The position numbers and the translations under genes were made by a program. A stretch of 30,732 bases of DNA, from IMG/VR virus record IMGVR_UViG_3300046817_000472, positions 1-30,732 of that record. One strand, written 5' to 3'. This document shows, piece by piece, positions 1-5,301 of the stretch. Below the pieces are notes generated by a model. That model was not told where the DNA came from. It worked only from the letters and a program-made list of their open reading frames with translations, and did no database searches. This DNA comes from a virus. The stretch's first letter is position 1. Each line of letters starts with the position of its first letter.

Positions 1-74
1 TCCAGCTCAGAGTCCACCTCCCAGTCCGCTACCAACCGCAAGGGGAGATACATAACCCGACTTCACATCGGTAT

Positions 75-336
75 CTACAAATGGACTAACAAAAGTACAA
101 ACAAACAAGTCCAATTCGAGTTCGATCTTGAACATACAAGTCGAATTGGAGTTTGACTTAGTACCTGCGCCGGAACTTGAGTCGGGAACAAATAGGCATA
201 CATGGAAGGGTCTTCAACGTATGCACAAAACTACAAACCAGGGGCCTGAACTACAAGTCCGTTAGCTACAAACCTCGAGCGCGACTACAAACTCGAGGTA
301 CAATTCCGAGTCGGAAGGGAATAACTACAAGTCGGG
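75..336 (+). repeat. Array of CTACAARY-like short repeats
   Basis: Related words with the core TACAA followed by a purine-pyrimidine pair start at about 75, 95, 134, 231, 251, 266, 285, 298 and 325. Five are exactly CTACAA followed by a(t/c) or gtc (75, 231, 251, 266, 325), and another reads ctacaaactcgagg (285). Several continue into a C/G-rich tail containing tcgag, ccgag or tcggg. Spacing is often 13-20 bases, close to one or two helical turns, and all copies point the same way. The array overlaps no plausible gene. It could be a binding array for a regulator or for small terminase; nothing in the sequence decides which. Confidence 0.6.
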
Positions 337-456
337 AGGCAGAAAAAATCGCTTGGATTCGATCAAAAAGGCTTCGCCGGGGCTTGCGCTTTCTGGCTGG
401 AAATGCCATATTTCACTTGCGGTTGGTTTACGGGGCTTCGGCCCGCGCCGCTCCCG

Positions 457-477
457 GTGAGGGATAGCTTCCCTCGC
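457..477 (+). other. Stem-loop, 8-bp stem
   Basis: gtgaggga (457-464) pairs with tccctcgc (470-477), with one G-U pair and a five-base loop. No T-run follows, so it is not a typical intrinsic terminator. It lies 13 bases downstream of a small GGGC-ttcg-GCCC hairpin (433-444) and about 200 bases upstream of the first confident start codon, so it may shape the leader of that transcript. Confidence 0.4.
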
Positions 478-673
478 TCATAGGTTCCCGGGAATGGTAG
501 GCATCTTGCATGTGCAATCTCTGCCTACTGGGCCGCAAGTAGCCATTGCCGCCCTCCCGCAAGCGCCGCAAGGCGTGAATAAGCGGGGCTTCAAAATCTG
601 TTCTGTTAAGACCGCGCTGCAACGGACTTGCAGCATTCTCGGCCAAGACGGCCAAACTCAAGGACTCTATCAC

Positions 674-1240
674 ATGGCACAAGGCAATAACAATTCCGCG
701 ACGCTTTGGAGTGAGTCGGCTTCGCGGTGCAAGTATGCAGTTCATGGCGGCGCGCCAATGATCGGCGTTAGCGGCGATACTGGCGACGGCTTCATCGTCC
801 CGGTTCCGGCGCCAGCGTGGTTCGCGGCAATCGAAGACGAAGGCACGCGCGATAACGTGTTTCGGGCACTCAGTTCCCATGCACTTCGCGTTGGGCAGGC
901 GAAGCTCAAGGCGGCCGATACGCCGACTCGCGAGATTGCGGTTGCGGGCGTAGCTTCTGCCCTCAACGGCGGTTACAAGCCTGGCCGCGAGACGGTGAAC
1001 GACATCGTCGAAAGCGAGACGGCAACCCGGTTCGCGACTCACGTTCGCGGGCTGGTGCTCAAGGCGAAACCGGATGCGAGCGAGAAGGCGATTGTCGATA
1101 CCATCGGTAAACAGGCCGCGAGCGAAAAGGGCAAAACCCTACTCGCCAAGATTCGCGGTGAGGTGTTGGCTTCGATGACTTACACCGTTTCGCGCAAGGG
1201 CAAGGGCGCCGACACCGGCGTGGTTGAGATTGAACTGTAA
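674..1240 (+). CDS. Hypothetical phage protein, 188 aa
   Basis: I do not recognise this family. The frame is open from 494, but I chose the ATG at 674 because AAGGA at 659-663 gives a Shine-Dalgarno at normal distance and because the product upstream of it looks unstructured. The protein is soluble, with no signal peptide or membrane segment. The N-terminal half is rich in Gly, Val and Pro (a GDTGDGFIVPVPAP stretch). The C-terminal half is helical and charged and ends in a short beta-like tail (TGVVEIEL). It is the first gene of the window, followed by a hairpin (1264-1283) and two smaller genes. It could be a nucleic-acid-associated accessory protein, but this is not shown. The alternative is the longer 248-residue form starting at 494. 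Confidence 0.65.
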   Translation: MAQGNNNSATLWSESASRCKYAVHGGAPMIGVSGDTGDGFIVPVPAPAWFAAIEDEGTRDNVFRALSSHALRVGQAKLKAADTPTREIAVAGVASALNGGYKPGRETVNDIVESETATRFATHVRGLVLKAKPDASEKAIVDTIGKQAASEKGKTLLAKIRGEVLASMTYTVSRKGKGADTGVVEIEL

Positions 1241-1263
1241 CCCTCAACACTGACTCAGGGAAC

Positions 1264-1283
1264 GGGCCGCAGCAATGCGGCCC
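1264..1283 (+). promoter_or_regulatory. GC-rich hairpin after the first gene
   Basis: gggccgc (1264-1270) and gcggccc (1277-1283) form a perfect 7-bp stem of G-C pairs only, with a six-base loop (agcaat). It sits 24 bases after the stop of the preceding gene. There is no T-run, so intrinsic termination would be weak at best. The loop contains the ATG at 1275, one of two candidate starts for the next small gene, so the hairpin could also control translation. Confidence 0.5.
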
Positions 1284-1292
1284 GTATCTGCA

Positions 1293-1481
1293 ATGAACGA
1301 CTCCAAGATGTTAGACACAATCCGCGAAATTCTGGCGAGTGATTACGGACTGCGCAACTTGCCGCCAGATTGGTTAGATCACGTGGTCTGGAAATACGCT
1401 AAGCGTTGGCCGAATGCTCGGATTGCGTTCCTGATCGCGAATGATTGGCAACGCGGGTTGACGACTCTACCCGACGCCTAA
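1293..1481 (+). CDS. Small hypothetical protein, 62 aa
   Basis: A compact acidic-then-aromatic protein with several Trp residues (DWLDHVVWKYAKRWP, then ANDWQRG). No homologue is recognised. Two in-frame ATGs are possible. The one at 1275 lies in the loop of the GC-rich hairpin, with only a distant AGGGA (1257-1261). The one at 1293 lies just beyond the hairpin but has no clear Shine-Dalgarno. I prefer 1293 because the six residues before it look accidental. The gene ends 18 bases before the next small gene, which has a strong ribosome-binding site. A small helical regulator is possible but unproven. Confidence 0.5.
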   Translation: MNDSKMLDTIREILASDYGLRNLPPDWLDHVVWKYAKRWPNARIAFLIANDWQRGLTTLPDA

Positions 1482-1499
1482 TCCTGTTCGGAGGCTATA

Positions 1500-1652
1500 A
1501 TGGACTCACTACCTTACGTTGAAGTTCTCCGCCGACTCTGCGCCGAATGGCGAACCCACAAACCCGCGCCGCGGTATCGGACTCGGGGTTATTTACCCAA
1601 CGGAACGGCACGCGCAACGCTGTACCTCGGCAGCTATGCGTTGCGGGTCTGA
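1500..1652 (+). CDS. Very small hypothetical protein, 50 aa
   Basis: ATG at 1500 is preceded by GGAGG (1490-1494) at five bases' distance, one of the best ribosome-binding sites in the window. The frame runs to TGA at 1650-1652. The product begins MDSLPYVEVLRRL and is basic in the middle (RTHKPAPRYRTRG), with a short beta-like end (ATLYLGSYALRV). There is no signal peptide or membrane helix. It follows the 62-residue gene by 18 bases, probably in the same transcript. Function is unknown; the basic centre would allow nucleic-acid binding. Confidence 0.6.
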   Translation: MDSLPYVEVLRRLCAEWRTHKPAPRYRTRGYLPNGTARATLYLGSYALRV

Positions 1653-1855
1653 ACAGAAAGGAATCTATGCGGCATACCAATCGCGCATAGCAGGTTCTCG
1701 GACTCGGGGGTTGACAAAGGCCCCCGACTCCACCCTCCCCCGGCACTGAGGTCTCCACCAAGTCCTCGGCAAGTAAAACCCGTACCCATGACTCCCAGGT
1801 AAAAGTCAAATTTTGAGTGAGCATACGTTAGGTTTCCAAATCAAGGTGAGTCACC
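1653..1855 (+). other. Intergenic region before small terminase
   Basis: About 200 bases without a convincing gene. It holds a 7-bp stem, tcggggg (1704-1710) with cccccga (1721-1727), around a ten-base loop and with no T-run. A TTGACA word (1711-1716) sits in that loop, but I see no -10 box at the right distance, so I do not call a promoter. A seven-codon reading frame at 1667-1690 has an AAAGG upstream and is probably incidental. Confidence 0.4.
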
Positions 1856-2473
1856 ATGCTACCAAAACGCGGAAGGCCGGGGGCGGCCATTTTGATGACT
1901 GTGGAAAGAGAATTAGTAGCGAGCGATATTTTCCGACTCGCAATGGGTCAAGGACCAAACGGAGACCCCGCGCCCCGGAAGGCGCCCCCGATGCTTCAGC
2001 GACTCAAGGCCAGTCACCACACCGCGGCCCGACTTCTCGCTGCGGGGCTCACGGTCAAGGAAGTTGCGGCGCGAGTAGGCAGAACCCCCCAACGAATTGG
2101 CGACATGGAACGGACTGATCCGGCGTTTCAGAACCTAATCGGTTACTACCGGGCGATGATTACCGAGACCGAAGTTGAAGACGCTCGCGAAATGCAAGGC
2201 ATGTTCCGCGGTATCGGACTCGACGCGCTGGATGAAATCCGAGAGAGACTCGACGATCCGGTGAAACGAGCTGAAATTCCGATTGGCGAACTTCGCCAGC
2301 TCGCTTCAACAGCCGCCGACCGTACCGACGCACCGAACAAAGTAGCGCAACAGGGAATTGTTACCCCGGCAAAGATCACCATCAAGCTCGGACCTAGAGA
2401 TCTTCGTCCGAAAGAACCTGATCTTAAACTTATCGACCAGGAGGGAAACCAATTGGTTGAAACCGAGGAGTAA
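1856..2473 (+). CDS. terS: Small terminase subunit (putative)
   Basis: Predicted DNA-recognition subunit of the packaging terminase, which marks viral DNA and hands it to the large subunit. The 205-residue protein has a helix-turn-helix at about residues 55-86 (HTAARLLAAGLTVKEVAARV followed by GRTPQRIGDM), a helical middle containing a LDALDEIRERLDD segment, and a charged, probably flexible C-terminal tail. This order (HTH, helical oligomerisation region, acidic tail) and the length fit small terminases. The ATG at 1856 has AAGGTGAG just upstream; another in-frame ATG at 1895 is possible. The large terminase lies about 1.4 kb downstream with three genes between. It could instead be a phage HTH regulator, but the position favours packaging. 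Confidence 0.75.
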   Translation: MLPKRGRPGAAILMTVERELVASDIFRLAMGQGPNGDPAPRKAPPMLQRLKASHHTAARLLAAGLTVKEVAARVGRTPQRIGDMERTDPAFQNLIGYYRAMITETEVEDAREMQGMFRGIGLDALDEIRERLDDPVKRAEIPIGELRQLASTAADRTDAPNKVAQQGIVTPAKITIKLGPRDLRPKEPDLKLIDQEGNQLVETEE

Positions 2474-2478
2474 GTGTC

Positions 2479-2703
2479 GTGTTTACGAAAACTGTGACTT
2501 CGAACCGGATGGCATTTCGCCGCCCGTTGGTCTGGACCACTCCCGAGCCCCCAGCGGCCCAAAATGTCTGGTCGGTAGTGCGGTTGGAGCGGAAGTCGGT
2601 AGTTACCACTTCCAACCAGAACCACTCCCGCGAGACCGTCTCCCAAGCAGGGACAGACAAAGCCTCTGTCCCTGTTTATGGCACCTTGAGGCTGGCAGCA
2701 TGA
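2479..2703 (+). CDS. Possible small coupled ORF, 74 aa
   Basis: GTG at 2479 lies eight bases after GAGGAG (2465-2470), and its TGA overlaps the ATG of the next gene in an ATGA arrangement at 2700-2703. Both features are typical of translationally coupled phage genes and are why I keep it. The product is basic and rich in Thr, Ser and Val, with no recognisable domain, signal peptide or membrane segment. A perfect 10-bp inverted repeat lies inside its 3' end. Against it: codon use is not distinctive, and the stretch could simply be a leader for the nuclease gene. Confidence 0.45.
   Translation: MFTKTVTSNRMAFRRPLVWTTPEPPAAQNVWSVVRLERKSVVTTSNQNHSRETVSQAGTDKASVPVYGTLRLAA
2648..2674 (+). terminator. 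Strong hairpin, terminator-like
   Basis: cagggacaga (2648-2657) and tctgtccctg (2665-2674) are perfect complements, giving a 10-bp stem with a seven-base loop, followed by tttatgg. The T-tract is short, so it may act as a weak terminator, an attenuator or an RNA-processing site. It ends 25 bases before the start of the nuclease-like gene and lies within the end of the preceding possible ORF. Confidence 0.5.
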
Positions 2704-3161
2704 TTCTCGCAGCTAACCGGACTACAAGCCGCAACCTCCCCAAACCTAAGACTGCTGTTGCTCGATCCGGACTCAGCTTTGAGAAGAATTTGTTTGAGTC
2801 GATCTCGAAGTCCGCGCCTGCGAAGGTTTCCGTCGAACGAAACCCATGGTTCGTTTATCGCGACTCCAGAAGCTCCGATGCACTCCAATGCCAACTGGAC
2901 ATTCTGATCCACGACCATGAGTTTGAGTTCTATGTCGTTGTAGAAGTTAAAAGAACCTGGACTCCCCTCGCAATGCAGAAGCTGAAAACAGTTTATTGTC
3001 CGGTAGTGGCTCGCGCCCTCGGCGAGCCAGCGAAACCGCTGGTAATTTGTCAGAACCTGACTCCATCTTCCCCCATGCCAAAGTCAACAGTTCCGTTTGC
3101 ACTTTTGTCCGACGAGCCCCTCATGCAATGGTTGGGAAGAGGAAGCATAAGATGGGAATAG
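2700..3161 (+). CDS. PD-(D/E)XK nuclease-like protein
   Basis: A 153-residue protein with the core pattern of the PD-(D/E)XK nuclease fold: an N-terminal helix with acidic residues (E28, E33), then CQLDILI with D67 on one strand, then VVVEVKR with E82 and K84 on the next. The 15-residue spacing from D to E-x-K is typical. These residues bind metal and cut DNA in the family; activity here is inferred. The ATG at 2700 has GAGG (2688-2691) at eight bases and overlaps the previous stop (ATGA). It overlaps the next gene by ten bases. Between small and large terminase, it may trim or resolve packaging DNA, as accessory nucleases do in other phages. A structural use of the fold without cutting is possible. 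Confidence 0.65.
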   Translation: MILAANRTTSRNLPKPKTAVARSGLSFEKNLFESISKSAPAKVSVERNPWFVYRDSRSSDALQCQLDILIHDHEFEFYVVVEVKRTWTPLAMQKLKTVYCPVVARALGEPAKPLVICQNLTPSSPMPKSTVPFALLSDEPLMQWLGRGSIRWE

Positions 3162-3661
3162 GGACGAAGCTTCCGAGTCCAATCATCAACTCCTGGCTCG
3201 AATGGGCAGGAGCCAGACTCATCGCGCTCCCAGGCCATAGGACCGGCCCTGCGGACATCCGAGTAATCTGGCCCGAATACGATCAGGAGAAGTTCCAAGT
3301 CCTAGAATTTAGACGCGGCCTTGTTGCTCGGTCTCTCGGACCCACCAATGCCGAAATGCCCTTTGTAGAAGAAATCCTCAGACTGCCGAACCTTTGTTCC
3401 GACGTAAACGTTCGCCGAGTCCTACACAAACGGGCGCTGATTCATCCGACTCGGGGAACCCACATCTATCGTTGGGATAGAATAGCAAAAGATCTTGGTG
3501 ACGTTAAGCTCTACACCGTCAAACGCTGGCACAAGATGGGCCTGATCGAGGTCGGAGAGAAGATAAATCTCGACCTAACTAATAGACTTATGAATTTCTT
3601 TGATGAGCTGGGAGCAACTGGGTATGCCCAAATGCGGGCTTTAGAACTCTCCCGCCAATAA
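3152..3661 (+). CDS. DUF6362-like helix-turn-helix protein
   Basis: A 169-residue protein resembling phage DUF6362 proteins. The N-terminal part has a WLEWAGARLIALPGHRTGPA segment leading into a Trp-Pro pair (W40-P41). A helical region follows, then a C-terminal helix-turn-helix at about 107-130 (RWDRIAKDLGDVKLYTVKRW). It is probably a DNA-binding protein; a role in transcription or packaging is inference. The ATG at 3152 has a GAGG-containing site (3139-3142) and overlaps the nuclease stop by ten bases, so the two are likely translated together. A longer frame reaching back to 2996 overlaps the nuclease gene and is rejected. A gap with a strong terminator follows. Confidence 0.6.
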   Translation: MGIGTKLPSPIINSWLEWAGARLIALPGHRTGPADIRVIWPEYDQEKFQVLEFRRGLVARSLGPTNAEMPFVEEILRLPNLCSDVNVRRVLHKRALIHPTRGTHIYRWDRIAKDLGDVKLYTVKRWHKMGLIEVGEKINLDLTNRLMNFFDELGATGYAQMRALELSRQ

Positions 3662-3788
3662 CCGCTTGCACTTCCCAAGGATTTAGCCCACCTTCATTGT
3701 ACGGTTTCGCGCGCTCGTTCGCTGCGGTCCGTACCAGATCGGTGGTATTGGAGTCCCGCTGGTCTGTCGATGGTCGAGGGAGAACTAA
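3662..3788 (+). other. Intergenic region with 6-bp inverted repeat
   Basis: No gene is seen. gtacgg (3699-3704) pairs with ccgtac (3729-3734) around a GC-rich interior that may fold further. I found no -35/-10 pair at acceptable spacing. The strong terminator at 3789-3829 follows directly. Confidence 0.4.
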
Positions 3789-3829
3789 AGGGCGGGCAGG
3801 GTTTTCGGACCTTTCCCGCCCTCTTTTTT
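3789..3829 (+). terminator. Rho-independent terminator
   Basis: agggcggg (3789-3796) pairs perfectly with cccgccct (3815-3822), followed after one base by six Ts (3824-3829). The loop contains a smaller agg/cct pairing. This is the clearest intrinsic terminator in the window. Only 11 bases separate its T-tract from the TTG start of the large terminase, leaving no room for a promoter between them. Confidence 0.9.
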
Positions 3830-3840
3830 AGGGACGGGCG

Positions 3841-5298
3841 TTGATAGAATATACCCGGCCATATCTGTATCCGAAACAAGAACAAGCCATCTTCACAGGG
3901 AAACGCTGGGCGCTCGTCGAAGCCAGCACGAAGTCAGGAAAGACCGTCGGAGCTGAAGCCTGGATTCTCGAAGGGGCGTTTGGTGACTCCTACGGGGACA
4001 ATTCCTGGTGGGTAGCGCCTGTTTCTGACCAAGCCCGGATCGCTTTCACCCGAATTAAGCAGAATCTGACTCCAGGCTCCTTCCAGCCCAAAGAGACTCC
4101 AGTACCGCTTGTACAACTTGTCAATGGTGCAATCATCTCGTTCCGTTCCGCTGATAAGCCCGACTCACTCTATGGCGAAGATGTCAAGCGGGTTGTTGTC
4201 GACGAAGCCTCGCGCGCTCGGGCAGATGCTTGGGTTGCGGTGCGGTCAACTCTGACTGCCACCCGCGGTGCGGCCCTGATTATCGGAAACGTCAAAGGCA
4301 AAAGAAACTGGTTCTGGGAATTTGCGCGGAGAGTCGAAGCGGGGAAAGAACCGAACGGACATTTCGCCAAGATTACCTGGCGAGACGCAGTTGCAGCTGG
4401 AGTCCTCGACGAAGACGAAATCGACGACGCGAGGAGAAATCTTCCGGCGAATGCGTTCAAGGAACTCTACGAAGCTGAGGCTTCCGACGACGCCGGCAAT
4501 CCGTTTGGAGAAAGTCACATTCTTGCGTGCGTTCTCGATGGGTTGGCTCCAGGCCCAGCAGTTGCGTTCGGAATTGACCTTGCAAAACGACGGGACTATC
4601 TCGTTGTCACCGGACTCAACGAAGCCGGGAACGTCTGTGAATTTCACCGTTGGACCGGAGTGCCCTGGAGAGAGTCGATTCGTCGAATACATGACATCGT
4701 GGGCGAAGACATCCCGGCGCTTGTCGACTCGACCGGCGTGGGCGACCCAGTTTTAGAAGAACTCCAAGTCGATCACGGGAACTTTCGGGGATATACTTTC
4801 TCCGCCATGAGTAAACAAAGACTCATGGAAGGTCTCGCGGTCTCGATCCAGGGTCACGAAATCGGCTATCCCGACGGCCCGATCAAACAAGAACTTCTCA
4901 TCTTCGAATACGTTTTGACCCGAACGGGAGTCAGTTACTCCGCGCCCGAAGGGTATAATGACGACTGTGTCTGTAGCCTCGCCCTTGCGCGCCAACAGCT
5001 GACTGAGACCCAACCCGGCGCCTCGCTGATGGCCTTCTACAACATGCAGGTCCAGCAGGCTCGGAAGCAAGAAGAAAAAGAAGACGAAGGAATCGGAACA
5101 GCGTTTTTACGCAACCTTCGAAAACAGGTGAGTCCGGAAGTTCTCGACAACGAGCTAACCGAACTCTATCTCGCCACACTGAAAGAACACGAACCCGAAG
5201 GACTCCTTTGCTTCCGCTGTGGAACGAAAGTCCTGGGCCCGAGTCGTGTGACTGATGGCACGTTCGTTTGGCATCCCGGCTGTGCAGGGCGAGGCTAG
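3841..5298 (+). CDS. terL: Terminase large subunit with zinc-finger-like tail
   Basis: The packaging motor: an N-terminal ATPase drives DNA into the capsid and a C-terminal nuclease cuts the concatemer. In the 485-residue product, Walker A is EASTKSGKTV (28-37, Lys34), Walker B is VVVDE (118-122), and the coupling motif is IIGN (147-150). The RNase H-like nuclease acids are D246 (GIDLAKRRD), D296 (VDSTG) and D374/D375 (YNDD). The last 30 residues carry C457-x2-C460 and H478-x2-C481, a zinc-finger-like addition not normally part of this protein. The start is TTG at 3841 with AGGGA (3830-3834) six bases upstream; no in-frame ATG exists near the N-terminus. It lies immediately behind a strong terminator and three bases before the portal gene. 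Confidence 0.93.
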   Translation: MIEYTRPYLYPKQEQAIFTGKRWALVEASTKSGKTVGAEAWILEGAFGDSYGDNSWWVAPVSDQARIAFTRIKQNLTPGSFQPKETPVPLVQLVNGAIISFRSADKPDSLYGEDVKRVVVDEASRARADAWVAVRSTLTATRGAALIIGNVKGKRNWFWEFARRVEAGKEPNGHFAKITWRDAVAAGVLDEDEIDDARRNLPANAFKELYEAEASDDAGNPFGESHILACVLDGLAPGPAVAFGIDLAKRRDYLVVTGLNEAGNVCEFHRWTGVPWRESIRRIHDIVGEDIPALVDSTGVGDPVLEELQVDHGNFRGYTFSAMSKQRLMEGLAVSIQGHEIGYPDGPIKQELLIFEYVLTRTGVSYSAPEGYNDDCVCSLALARQQLTETQPGASLMAFYNMQVQQARKQEEKEDEGIGTAFLRNLRKQVSPEVLDNELTELYLATLKEHEPEGLLCFRCGTKVLGPSRVTDGTFVWHPGCAGRG

Positions 5299-5301
5299 AA
5301 T

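Larger units (their letters stand above)
1..480. other. Non-coding leader region
   Basis: I see no convincing gene here. Two short open stretches run in from the left edge: one frame is open from base 1 to a TGA at 154-156, another from base 2 to a TAA at 53-55. Either could be the end of an upstream gene, but neither is recognisable. From about 75 to 336 the DNA is dominated by short CTACAA-type repeats, listed separately. A perfect 10-base inverted repeat lies at 110-119 and 141-150 (tccaattcga / tcgaattgga). A GGGC-ttcg-GCCC mini-hairpin sits at 433-444 and a longer hairpin at 457-477. The position a little upstream of the terminase genes makes a packaging, promoter or operator region reasonable, but that is inference from context. 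Confidence 0.6.

Noticed and set aside
177-467. Open frame of 96 codons (TTG start) across the leader repeats
   Set aside because: Its translation repeats LQTRG and YKS/YKP units because it reads the CTACAA repeats; no Shine-Dalgarno and no protein-like pattern.
494-673. N-terminal extension of the first gene from ATG 494
   Set aside because: No Shine-Dalgarno before 494, while ATG 674 has AAGGA at good spacing.
428-1042. Minus-strand open frame of 204 codons
   Set aside because: Lies opposite the better supported + strand gene 674-1240; no ribosome-binding site, and all neighbours are on the + strand.
1711-1716. TTGACA as a -35 promoter element
   Set aside because: It sits in a hairpin loop and no -10-like hexamer lies 16-18 bases downstream.
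1813-2118. Open frame of 101 codons overlapping small terminase
   Set aside because: The other frame (1856-2473) encodes a recognisable HTH small terminase with a ribosome-binding site.
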